A stretch of DNA of 41,454 nt from Gonapodya prolifera JEL478 (lineage: Eukaryota > Monoblepharomycota > Monoblepharidomycetes > Monoblepharidales > Gonapodyaceae), in the NCBI GenBank assembly GCA_001574975.1, contig KQ965900.1, positions 1 through 41,454 on the forward strand, read 5' to 3'. The translations under genes and the position numbers were made by a program. Below, piece by piece: positions 1 to 10,026 of this stretch. Below the pieces are notes generated by a model. It saw nothing but the letters and a program-made list of their open reading frames with translations. It ran no database searches and was not told where the DNA came from. The number at the start of each line of letters is the position of its first letter. Positions within the stretch are counted from its first letter, which is position 1.

Positions 1-674
1 TGTAGTAGGGTTACTACGGGAGTTAGTCGTTAGGGTAAGATTAGTTTTGAGTATGGAATAGCTCTGTTGTTCGTCTAGTACATGTGCTATATATTGACCG
101 GTTCCGAGGGCTACTGTGGTCACGACGCCTACCGGCGCCCACAACGCCAATCCCTTCGGACCACTCCCTGGCGGACTGTAGTAGTTCCGCCACACCACCG
201 CGCTCCAATGCCAGTATGTTGCTCTATCGCTCACTGCGTAGTTGGTGAGCGGAAAATGTGAGAGGATCCAGGATTCCTGACTATCGTGTTGTAAGAGAGA
301 TACGAGATCAACGGGATAAGAGGGTAGTGATCTCGGAAAGCACAACAGTGTTGTGGGACCAGAGCAAAAAGGAAACACATTGTAATCAGAGTGACGATCC
401 ACAAAAAGACCGTATGGGATGGCAATGCGTCAGCACATCGATGGGGCCACGCAACCGCCCACAGTGGTCAACAGAGACTGCGTCGTTAGGAATACCGTGA
501 GTCTTTGGGAGACGCGCGGCGCAGAGAAGGGCAGGATGGGGAACGTGGTGTGTTGTCACAGTGGAAAAAAGGACCACAAAATACCTCGTCAACTTACAGG
601 CACACCCCACCTCCAACACTGAATGACTCGCAAACATATTCCAAAGGGGCATAAGATATCGGCACAATTTTTTT
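1..674. other. Left-edge region without a recognisable gene
   Basis: I see no protein family, splice-consistent exon chain or RNA gene here. Short open frames exist on both strands, but none continues across plausible splice sites or resembles a known protein. Homology with the right-hand duplication unit begins only near position 675. Confidence 0.5.
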
Positions 675-1041
675 TTCACGGACAGAGATTGGCAAAAACA
701 ACGCTCGGTTCAACTTAAAAAGAGCATCACAGGTGATAAAGTACCGATGATTGTGTATCTGCAGTGTGAAATGTTCGCAAATTAATTCAAGGTCGAATTG
801 TACAGTAGTGAGGGTGTGTTTTGAGGCGCAGCAACGCTTTGACTTTCATACTTCAAGTTCCGGTGCATCGCCTGCCAATCCAGCGCAGCCCAGAGTCACA
901 GAACCATAGTCTCTACCGGAAATCCTCGCGCGCTCTTCGTTCCAGGTACATCCACATCGTCGATGGAACCGTTCACGAAGCCTGACACCGACCCAATATA
1001 CCCACTTGCACAGCCACCTCTCAACACACTCTGCATCACCG

Positions 1042-1622
1042 ATGCGAGCCAGAACATCTCTGACTCTCCTCTTTGCTACTCTCCTTGCGTGTTTCGGACC
1101 GCTTTCCGCTGCGGCTGGTGAGGATCCCTTCGGCGGTGGGACGTCCCTGACCCCGCAGTGCTGAGACCGAGACTTTGACTTTGCAAAACAACAGAGTGGC
1201 ACGACGGCTATAACGGAAAGCGCCTGCAGAGTGGGTACAGGAGCTGCAAGGTTCCCACTGAGTTCCAGTGAGTGGGGGCCTGTCGAATCGAAGCTGGCAA
1301 CTTTGTTTTCACGACTGACTCGAACGTACCTCCTCACACTCGGGAAATCAGCCAATACTGTCTCGATGGCGGCTGGACCATCAAGAACGGCTACGTCGTT
1401 TCTCTCGTAGGGATGCACGACAGCGGACAGTTCTGCCCGCGATTCAAACTGCCCAAGAACGCAATCCAAAAGTCGAATGGAGCCTCCACGTTCAAGGGCA
1501 AGTTCGCGCCCGATCTCCAGCAGGGAGGGATTGATGGGACCGTGCAGATGACGGGGAACCAGGTCACGATAACGTTCAAGAACGGGAAGAAGACTTGCAT
1601 GGTGCAATTGAAAATGGTGTGA
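1042..1622 (+). CDS. Small secreted protein, copy A
   Basis: Unknown function. Three exons (1042-1117, 1195-1267, 1352-1622) give 139 aa, with GT-AG introns of 77 and 84 bp. Exon 1 is a textbook signal peptide (M-R-A-R, a hydrophobic run of leucine, alanine and phenylalanine, then a small-residue end SAAA). The mature part has four cysteines: one in RSCK, one in QYC, one in QFCP and one in KTC near the C terminus, consistent with two disulfides. The C-terminal third alternates hydrophobic and polar residues around GGIDGTVQMTGNQVTI, suggesting a small beta-rich extracellular fold. A gene in copy B (2848-3416) has identical exon lengths (76/73/271). The start is the only ATG before the signal sequence. 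I considered a cyanovirin-N-like fold but the spacing does not fit. The existence of the gene is well supported; its function is not known. Confidence 0.85.
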
Positions 1623-1819
1623 GATGGATGGGGGACACGATGTATTATGTATGTAAGATACACGTATAAGTTGTCGGTATTGTCTAGGATGTAGTCCAGG
1701 TCTTCTGTCAAGGTTGTAACAAGGTCATAAAGTGAAAAATGTACGTACTCACCCTGGCCTCTGGATTCACACCGCACTTAATTGAATGACTGTGAAGCAC
1801 ATCGACACTATCAAGGCTC

Positions 1820-2110
1820 ATAGTGGCATTTCAAATCCTGTGGGTGAGGGTGGATTCTCGTTGACTGGGTGGTGAAATATCCCTTCATTCGGGACTCGGT
1901 AGAACACGCACCAATTTGGTACCCGCACGAACAAAAACTAAGGATGAAACTCACCTCGCGTTTGGTTTCTTCCTTCCATCATCCGAACACCGGCAATGTT
2001 GGCCCTCCGGGTACCTTCCACCCCTTACCAGCAACAGCCGTTTCCCGTGGACCGAGGAACAGCTGCTTGCCTTTATGTCCTTTCCTCTGGACCGAGGCTC
2101 GCCGCTAACT
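1820..2110 (-). pseudogene. SRP72 3'-end fragment (duplication remnant)
   Basis: Plus-strand sequence here aligns with 3808-4085, which is the 3' end of SRP72 on the minus strand. Shared landmarks are GGGTGAGGGTGGA at 1842 against GGGCGAGGGTGGA at 3830, CCCTTCATTCG, the intron donor CTCACCTCG, CTCCGGGTACCT and the stretch around CCACGGAACAACTGCTTCC. The match runs through the last exon, the last intron and part of the penultimate exon, so it is a DNA-level duplication and not a retrocopy. Indels destroy the reading frame and the terminal lysine-rich end is missing. Confidence 0.75.
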
Positions 2111-2469
2111 TGTTCTGGGAGATAAGGCGTCGTCGAAGGCTGTCAGGGCGGTAGTTGACGTCATCTACAAGGTGTGAGGTTGTTGTGCGACCGATGAGCG
2201 AATGAGAGCTGGATTAAGGGGGAGTCGGGCGCTCAGCAAATCGAAGTCCCGTGTTGCTTTGTATAGTGTCCAGGGGAAATGAGATTTGCCAAGTGCGGAG
2301 GTGCTCATTGAGAAAAAGTTGAATGACCAGTGAGACAATGCGATCAACGAGGTGAAAGTCTTCGCTGCGCTTAAGAAAGTCGGAGGTGAAGTCCATCTGC
2401 GGGCGTCTACTCAAGTTCGGAAAATCTCTTCAGGGCAAAAACTCCTTCTGGACCACTTATAATTGCGGA
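2111..2469. other. Spacer between the duplication units
   Basis: No gene recognised. Short minus-strand open frames are present at 2165-2414, but they lack splice continuity and family resemblance. This stretch has no counterpart that I can see next to the other unit. Confidence 0.5.
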
Positions 2470-4085
2470 CAGAGAGATTGTGCGGGCAACACTCAACATC
2501 GATCACCCATGCGTCAAAGTAAAACAATGATTCGATGCTTACCGAGCATTTGCAGTGTGGCAGGTCCTTAAATTCAAGGGCAATTATATGTTAGATACTG
2601 TGAGGGAGCGTTTGAGGCGCAGCACAAGCAAATTCTTGGGACTTTCGGTGCTTCGTCCGACAATCCAGCACGGCTGAGAATCACAGACCACAAATCCCAC
2701 GCGGAAATCAGTGCATTATTTTCCTCAGGTAAATCCACATCCATTGCTCCGCGAACCATTCACGGAGCCTCACCACTGCCTTACCCCTTCCGATATATGT
2801 TTTGCACCCACCGATACAGAAACCTCTCAAAATCATCACGATCACCGATGCGTCTCATAACATCGCTGATTCTCCTCTTCGCCACTCTCGTCGCGTGTTT
2901 CGGACCGCTTTCCGCGTCAGCCGGTGAGTTACTCTCGGTGGTGACGTCCCTGACTCCACACTGCTTGACCGAGACTTGGCACACATCCACAGAGTGGCAC
3001 GACAACTACAGCGGAAAGCGTCTGCATGGCGGATACAGGAGCTGCAAGCTTCCTAGCGAGTTTCAGTGAGTGGGACCCTGGCGGTTCGCAAGTGTTTGAA
3101 TTTCTTTTCATAAGTTCGAACACACCTCCCACACTCGGAAATAAGCCAATACTGTCTCGATGGTGGCTGGACCATCCAGAATGGCTACGTCGTATCGACC
3201 GTGGTGATGCATAAGAGCGGACAGTCCTGCCCTAGATTCAAACTGCCCAGCACCGCAATCCAGACGCAGAGTGGAGGGGCCATGTTCAAGGGCAAGTTCG
3301 CTCCTGATGTCGAGCAGGGAGGGATCGATGGTACTGTGAAGATAACGGGGAGCCAAGTCACGATCACGTTCACGAAGGGTAGTAAGACGTGCACGGTGCA
3401 ACTTACAGTGTCGTAAGGTGGAGAAAAAAATGGCGTATAAGGCATGTAAGATTATGTCTCAGTTGTGGATAATGTCTAGGATGTAGTCTGGATCTTATGT
3501 CAAGGTTGTAACTAATCGTGGTAAAATGAAGTGTATATACCATCAAGAAACTGATTGCTAGAACAGTACTGACCCACGCCGGTTCGAACTCCAGCCTCCG
3601 GAGTTATTCTGCACTTCATCGACCAATTGCTACACATATTGTCTTCTTGACAGTCAATGACATCTTAGAGATATTACGTATTTGCATTTAGAACCGAACA
3701 CCACTTTTGCCACTTCCCTTGGCCCTTTCATTCCCTAGAACTTGGTCTTCCCACCCTTCTTCTTCTTTGATGACTGCGCTTTACCCGACCCTGGTGCAGC
3801 GGACCCAGGCTTGCTGGCAGATCCAGCGGGCGAGGGTGGAGTCTCGGCGGCGGGTGGTGGAGATAGCGCCCTTCATTCGCCCGACAACAGTAGTTACGCC
3901 AAGCGCACCAAAATCTACTTATTCAAAAACGCTCACCTCGGTTCCAGTTTCTGCCCTCCCGCGCCCGCAACACCCGCAATATTTGCACTCCGGGTACCTC
4001 CCAGCCCGCCTCCAGCAACAGCCGCCCCCTGTGGTCCACGGAACAACTGCTTCCCTTTTCGTCCCTTCTTCTGAAACGAGGCGCG
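2470..4085. repeat. Right unit of the direct tandem duplication
   Basis: Counterpart of 675-2110. It carries secreted-protein copy B and the last two exons and last intron of the working SRP72 gene, arranged tail to tail. A spacer of about 320 bp (3417-3734) separates the two stop codons; the left unit has a similar spacer of about 200 bp. Confidence 0.75.
2848..3416 (+). CDS. Small secreted protein, copy B
   Basis: Paralogue of copy A. Exons 2848-2923, 2993-3065 and 3146-3416 give 139 aa with exactly the same exon lengths. The signal peptide (start MRLITS, end SASA) and all four mature cysteines (RSCK, QYC, QSCP, KTC) are kept. Substitutions such as SLVGMHDSGQ to STVVMHKSGQ change residues but not the frame, which suggests purifying selection. 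Intron 2 must end at AAG (3143-3145), where copy A has CAG. Other genes in this window also use AAG acceptors, so the gene is probably functional. Without that splice, translation stops right after EFQ. Function unknown. Confidence 0.82.
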
Positions 4086-6706
4086 CTGGGCCTTGGGCAG
4101 CCAGCGGTCCGGGTCGGGCGCGGTCGTTGGCGGGTTCTCGGTGGAGAAGCCTGGCGGAAAGCCCGGGTGGGGTGTAAAAGGTAGTGCGGTTTCAATATGA
4201 GGTGTGGGGTGCTCACCTTTGGGCCAGCGTTTGACCCGCTTCCGCTTCTTCTTGATCTTGAGCGGCTCTCCGGCGGCCCTGTTCCAACCAATCTTTAACA
4301 CCCACATCATCGCCTCCCCACAACGCAACCAATAACTCACGCATCCCTCTGCTTTCTCCCCTTGCCAACCCCAACACTGCCCTCGATCCCCTCCGCGTCC
4401 ACCTTCTCGGCCTCCCGTTCCAGCCCCTGCGCGGGTAACTTCGCTTCTGCCGCACGAGCCTTTGCGGGATCGAAAAGGAGGTACGCTTGCACGAGCGGGA
4501 GGAGCACAGTCGGGTCGTCTGGGGAAAGGCGGAGCGCGCTTTCGAGGAGCGTCGCGGCTTGGGAGGGTGAGGCGGGGAGGTAGAGGTGCGCGAGGGCCGT
4601 GAGTGCCGAGGGGGTGAGCTTGTGAAGGAAACAAAGGCAGGTGTAGGTATCAGTCTCGTTGACGTCCAGTAAAAGGGGGTATTCGTCGTCGTACTCACTT
4701 TCTCCTTAGCTTTCCACCCATCCAAAGCGCCCTCTAGCACCTTCCGTGCTCCTTCCAAGTCTCCGTCCTTTTCCTTCAGCCACGCCTTGAGCCCGACAAC
4801 GCCAGCATGTCCGCCGACGCCGGGGTTCACGGCAATGAACTTTTCCACGGCCTCGCTTGCCCCGGAAAAGTCTGAAAGCAGGACACGGAGGTGCACGAGT
4901 GTCAGATTCGGCAGTGGGTGTGCCGGGTGGGCGATGGCGAGTGCCTGGAAGGGATCAACCTAGTGATACCGTATCCCGAAAAGCGGAAGACCAGTATAAA
5001 CGCACCTCGACATCTTCCAGCGCCTTCTCCCTCTTTCCTTCCTTCCCAGTTTTCCCTCCCTTTCCAACACCGCCCTCGGCCCACGCAACAGCGGCCTGCG
5101 CGATCGCGACTTCCACACTCTCTGGCCGTCTCCCCGCGACGTCCGCGACTTTCTTCCTGGCATCCTTCCCACCCAACGCGGCCCTCGCAAGCGCGGTCGA
5201 AGAGTCCAACTGGGATTTTTGCCACGACGGAAGTTTGAGGTCCGGTGTGGGGTTCTTCGTTGAGGCCGTTCCAGAGGAGGCGCTCGGGGTGGACAGCCTT
5301 GATCCTTGTCCGAGACGTTTGGCGGCCTCCAGGGGTAATGAGCTGAGAAGAAGCAGTCCGAGGTTGTGCGATGCGAGGAGTGGAAGCTCGGGTGGAGATC
5401 TGATGAGGTTTTCGGCGTTTGATAAAGCGAAGGGCGTTTCTTGAATGACTGACGCCACTACACTCACTTCACTTTCAGAACACCGATGTAAGCCTCGCGC
5501 GCGCCATCTGTGTCGCCCAACACGTGCTTCGCAGCACCTTGGAGGAGGCGGAGTGGAGCGGTATCCGAGGCATCCGCCTCGTTGGCGTCAGCAATGGCTG
5601 ATAGTGGGTGTTCACCAGATTAAACTCAGACGGGTGAATGAAATATCAAATACTTACCCAGTCCCCTTTCAGACTCCTCTAGCGCCTCCTTGTGCCGTCC
5701 AAGAGAAAGAAGCTGGGTGGCACGATTCTGAGCGAGCTCGTGTGAGTCAGCTGAAGCCGGGGGTGGCGGAACTGGACTCAGAGGGAGATGCTGGATAATG
5801 TAATACAGAAAGTCACGTTGGATTCAAGCGGAATGAGACCCCAACGTTCAAACAGCTACTAACCGTTGCTGGTACGTCGACACCAGCCAAGATGGCAGCT
5901 GCTTTGATTGCCTCAAAGTTGGCCAGTATGTATTCGTACATAGGAGTATCCTATGAACCACAAGCCGTCATGGTGTGAGACTGTAGACGAGCGCCGCTGG
6001 ATTCAGACTAAGTTTCTTACCTCGTCGACGGTTGCCGTGAACTGGGTGTAGAGCTCAAGGGCGAAGCCGTAGTATTCAATTCTGTACAGCTGGGATGTGC
6101 GTGTGGAGGGATTGAAGTTGAGAGACTCTCTGAGCGAAGGCAAGCACAGTTGCGTGAAACTTACAATTTGAGCGTTCAGCTGCACCAGCTGTGAGTAGTC
6201 CCTGCTGTCCACTCCAGTCACTTTGAGCCCCTCCTCAGCAACATCTTTGGCCTCCCCGAGTCGGTTGAGCCTGTAAAGGGAGTATGCACGTTCAAACGCA
6301 TACGCTCCAGAATCATCATCTCGAGATTCGGCCTTTATCAAGGCACTGTAGGCCAAGAGAGCATCTTCGAAATTGTCCAATTTGGCAAGTGCAGTGGCTT
6401 TGGTGTGGAGAGCGGCGGTGTCCGTAGGGTCGATTTTGAGGACTGTGATTGGATAGTTGTGGATCGGTAATCGGACATCAGTCGCGATATTGCCACGGCA
6501 AAATATATCTCATGCGTACTTTTATCACATAGCTTGACAATCCCTGCGTGATTGACCTCCTCGTCTGCATCCTCCAATGCCAACAATCTGTGAATTTCCG
6601 TGTAACTCTGCGTCACTATTTGCTCCGGCGACGGTCCAATCGATGCATCCGCAGTGCCTTGCTTTGGTTGCCCGCTCGCCTGTCGCGATTTGGGTTTCGG
6701 TGGCAT
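3735..6706 (-). CDS. SRP72: Signal recognition particle subunit SRP72
   Basis: Protein of the signal recognition particle, which targets secretory ribosomes to the ER; SRP72 pairs with SRP68 and binds SRP RNA. Twelve exons: 6706-6520, 6442-6165, 6089-6021, 5950-5864, 5790-5658, 5597-5468, 5399-5006, 4959-4699, 4618-4341, 4278-4217, 4150-3937, 3870-3735. They sum to 742 aa, in frame throughout. The N-terminal and middle parts carry TPR-type helix pairs (for example ALHTKATALAKLDNFEDALL and the region around GGHAGVVGLKAWLKEKDGDL). The C-terminal RNA-binding signature is clear: a basic run KKKRKRVKRWPKG followed by the family hallmark PDPDRWLPK, then a glycine/alanine-rich stretch and a lysine-rich end SSKKKKGGKTKF. 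Two introns end in AAG. The start MPPKPKSRQ is the first ATG in frame. Its 3' end is duplicated at 1820-2110. Confidence 0.93.
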
Positions 6707-6879
6707 CGTTTTCAAAGTTAACACAAGTGTGGTGACTTTCACTATCTAGTGCCACAAAATGTTGTGCGGACAACACTCTCCCCAGTCAACAAACCACGAC
6801 GAACTTGCTTCAAATTCATCTAAGTGGCCCTTTCCCGTCTAGAGAAGAAAGCCATGGTAGCGTAGGCCTCACTCGACTA

Positions 6880-8160
6880 TCAAAGGCATTTATACTCCTC
6901 CCTTGCGAACAACCTCACATGTTTCCTTCGCGCCAAGTCCTGAATACTCGTTTTAAATGCTCTTTCAACAGGATGTGTCGAATTGAGCAGCTTGCGAACG
7001 TCACATATCACCTCATCCAAGGATGTATAAAATGTTCCTCTATGGGATTTCCCAAAGCTAAACAAACTCTCCAAAAACGCAAGTACTGCTTCATCAGTTC
7101 CCGGAACCTCTTAAGTAAGTTTCCCCTGGGCTGACGCGCATTGTGTGGAGTGGGGGCATGGAAGCAAAGATCCATTCCACCAGGTTTGCTGTGAGCTCAA
7201 CCTCCTTCAGATCTGTCCACCAAATCCCAATATCAAATTCTTGGACCGACGGTGCAAGCACCTGCCGGGGCTCCCTTGCTAATCCCCTTCGCGGAAAACG
7301 AGCAAAGAAATCAAGCTCATAGTTCTGCCCGCCCCAAATGAGGAATGTTCCCAGCCGCTGTATGTTGGAAACACGCGAGGTACGTAAGTGAAGAGGTTAT
7401 TTCGTTTGTGCGAGTAAAAAGCATTATCATAACTGACAACACGCCTCCTGATAGACTTGGGCACTGTCTCCACCGAATGTACGGAAGCGTTTCTGTCAAT
7501 CAGGTCACACCCCAAAATGTGATTCACTTCCGGGCATAAGTTAAGGAGGACTTCAAGTTGCAGCCCGACATCGACGGTGTACTCGCCCTCGCTTTCATCG
7601 CCACTCTCGTTTTCATCATCTTCCTCAACATTTCGAAGGATGAGATAGTCGATGTGGGGAACTTTGGGGAGATCCGGCAGGAGAATTTTGAGTTGCTTGT
7701 AAAAACCAATTTTTGCACAGTCTTTGAGGTGCCTTGTGCGGTTGGAGTGGATAAGATCCACTACATTCCGCACGGCGCGACCAAAATTGTCATCAAACTC
7801 GTTGGAGAACTGATAGGGCACCTCCACTTCCTTAATGATGAACTTAAAAGTAGGTCCAAGTTCAGAACGAGGTTGTGTCATGTACCCCAGACTGGATAAT
7901 TGACTGTGTCGTGGAGTGGAATGCGAATAGATGCTCGAAGACCCGACCATATTGTTATGTTTCCATGCCATTGAAACTGCGAAAATGTGTCGTTCCATCC
8001 CCATGGATCCGGTAAGGAATTGAACATGGGATCATTGACAAAGATGACTTGGCACGCGATGTCCCCCTTCTCTCGGCCCCCGGCATCCTGGGATCGCGAT
8101 GGCTGCAACGTCGCGGAATCGCCGAAACACTCGAGGGATGTTCCCAAGGCTTTTCAAATT
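6880..8160 (-). pseudogene. F-box/LRR-like protein, broken copy A
   Basis: Related to copies B, C and D in this window. The N-terminal FRDVAAIAIPGC segment matches FRDAAAVTVPGC of copy B. Downstream, NIQRLGTFLIWGGQ matches NLRELGTLAIWGGD of B, and the block LEVLLNLCPEVNHILG matches LRVILGKLPSVTHALG of D. The frame breaks at least twice: just after PGC (near 8065-8085) and between YVPRVFP and NIQRLG (near 7365). The expected F-box upstream of FRDVAA is interrupted by stop codons around 8190. The C terminus can be followed to about 6880. It lies between SRP72 and the monooxygenase. The family appears to be F-box followed by leucine-rich repeats, by resemblance only. Confidence 0.6.
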
Positions 8161-8356
8161 TCTGCTTGACTCTACGTTGGGACAGCCTACAAATTAAACC
8201 TTCTTTGTTGGCAGATGATTGTAAAACAAAACGATTACCGTTTCGTTTATGTAAATTATCGGGTGCCACGATTTCCTATGCTTTCCCCGGTTCCATTTTC
8301 ATCCGGTCTGTCTCCCAACCTGTCCCAACCTGTCCCAACTTCCACAAACCCTGTCA

Positions 8357-9762
8357 ATGCAGTGCCCTAAAGTTTTAATCGTCGGCGCTGGACCTGCGGG
8401 ATGTCTCGCAGCGCTCGTCTTCAAAAAGCATGGCATGGATCCAGTCATTTACGAGCAGAGGAGTGGCGACTCTTCGTCCGTTGACAGCTTTCCCTTTTGG
8501 GAAGTCGGGGGGTCCGTGGACCTCCATGAGAACGCTCTGCGGGGACTGGAAAGACTCGGTGTGCTCGAGGACATCATCCTCAACAGCGGCGGCACGTCAA
8601 AGAACTTTACATACATCCTGATGGATGGGTCCGATCCCATAAGCATGGACACACAATCGAGGCGATCGGGTCGAAAAAACACTGTCCATATTCTCCGAGC
8701 TTCATTTCATGGCGCGCTTCTGCGGGAGTGCAAAAGGCTGCAGATCCCTGTGCTCTTTGACAGGGTGGTGGTTGACGTGACACAATCGGAGAAGTCAGTG
8801 GCCGCGACATTCGCAAATGGAACGCACGCCACGGGAGACCTCTTGGTAGCGGCAGATGGCATGCACTCGAATATTAGGTCGATTATCTTCCCCGAAGCAA
8901 AGGCGCCGGGTATGGCGGGATCGGGTTTTATCGGCTTGTTCGAGCTTGGAAAACACTCCGGTTTGACTGGTGTACCCCCATTGGGCTTCGAATATCCACT
9001 GGCATTCTACGCAGACCCTTTGAAAGGAAACGGAATCTATACCGTGCACTGCCCAGAGGATAACGTTGGAGCGTGGCACATCCTTCAACTGAAACACCCG
9101 AAAGACGGAGCTCACACATTTGACCCAGAGTGGCGTCCCTACAAAGATCTTCCCAAAGAAGCGACACGGCTCGCCGCCACTGTCATGGAGTGGGGCGCTC
9201 CAGCGTCAGTCGTCAACGCCATTCGATTTTCCAAGCGCATCACACCCAGTCATTTGTGGGACCTGCCCGATATGAAGTCATTGCACAAGGTACGTTTTCT
9301 TGCGGTGTCGGTTACGTCCTGCAAGTTTACATTTGGTTTACCTTTCTCAACTTTCAGGGTCGTATCGTTTTGATAGGCGACGCGGGACATGGGACACTTC
9401 CCACCCTGGGCCAAGGTCTTGGAATGGCTATTGAAGACTGTGGAGTCCTACATGAACTTTTGGTCAACTTTCCCCTTTGCGCTCAAGGCTATCATACCAC
9501 AGTTTTCGCTCTCTTTGAAGAAATCCGGCTGCCAAGAGTCCACTTTGTTGCTGCGAGCTCACGTGAAGTTTTGGCCCACCAGGTTGCCTCTTCCACTTTG
9601 GAAATGCGGGTCAGTCGATTCATATTCAAAACAATGGTGGCACTCAAAAATTGGTTGAGCTTACACGACTCGGTGCTGGCGTATAACTATGAGATTGACG
9701 TTGCAAAGGTTCTTGAGAAACACATGAAGAGGGAGAATACCAGCGCAGCGAGTGCTGCATGA
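8357..9762 (+). CDS. FAD-dependent monooxygenase (PHBH-like)
   Basis: Two exons (8357-9289 and 9358-9762, intron 68 bp) give 445 aa. It has the three landmarks of class A flavoprotein hydroxylases: a Rossmann FAD/ADP-binding motif GAGPAG at residues 10-15 followed by an acidic end of strand 2 (IYEQR), the DG motif LVAADGMHSNIRS near 167, and the GD motif LIGDAGHGTLPTLGQGLG at about 316-333, which contacts FAD. Such enzymes use NAD(P)H and oxygen to hydroxylate or epoxidise small aromatic or polyketide-like substrates; the substrate here cannot be inferred. There is no N-terminal targeting sequence. The intron sits right before GRIVLIGD. The start is the ATG just before the Rossmann strand. 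The nearest neighbour on the same strand is the PrpD-like gene 265 bp downstream. Confidence 0.92.
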
Positions 9763-10026
9763 GGAGGATGTGGGTTTCGGTGACAGCCAACACCACGACT
9801 GGCACTCTGACATCTGGACTTCTGGGGATCTTATTTGCTTTCTTCGGTCTCTTTGGAACTAATGATTATGTGGGATGGGCCGGAGTGTTCGAACACTTAT
9901 TTTCCACGGTTCTATGGGGAGTGGGCGTCCACGACATAGAATAATTATGTACTCGTGTGGGAACCTCGATATTGGCTAATGCTTGGTTATCCTGACTATC
10001 CTGACTATTGTGTTTTTATATGTATT

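Larger units (their letters stand above)
675..2110. repeat. Left unit of a direct tandem duplication
   Basis: This segment matches about 2470-4085 in the same orientation. The match covers the promoter region (for example the shared GTTTTGAGGCGCAGCA-like stretch near 820 and 2610), the three-exon secreted-protein gene, its 3' UTR (shared TGTCTAGGATGTAGTC near 1681 and 3473), and the 3' end of SRP72. The left unit ends inside the penultimate SRP72 exon, so the working SRP72 gene belongs to the right unit. Identity varies: it is high in the coding exons and lower in spacers, so the event is not recent. Confidence 0.75.

Noticed and set aside
28-36. TTAGGG near the left edge as a telomere
   Set aside because: Only a single copy of the hexamer is present; there is no array.
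846-1607. 253-codon minus-strand open frame
   Set aside because: It is antisense to the secreted gene and crosses its introns and signal peptide; no family resemblance.
3575-3645. tRNA-like A box (TAGCAATTGGTC) and B box (GGTTCGAACTCC type) on the minus strand
   Set aside because: The arms do not fold: the T stem has mismatches next to G53-C61 and no 7-bp acceptor stem is found. At best a decayed tRNA-derived sequence. A similar B-box-like GGTTCGAACC in the Snf7 intron (40428) also lacks a cloverleaf.
3933-4634. 233-codon minus-strand open frame in the SRP72 region
   Set aside because: It reads through SRP72 introns; the spliced model with the PDPDRWLPK block explains the same sequence better.
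9759-9944. 61-codon hydrophobic frame overlapping the monooxygenase stop
   Set aside because: Looks like 3' UTR read-through; no independent promoter, and a bacterial-style stop-start overlap is not expected in this genome.
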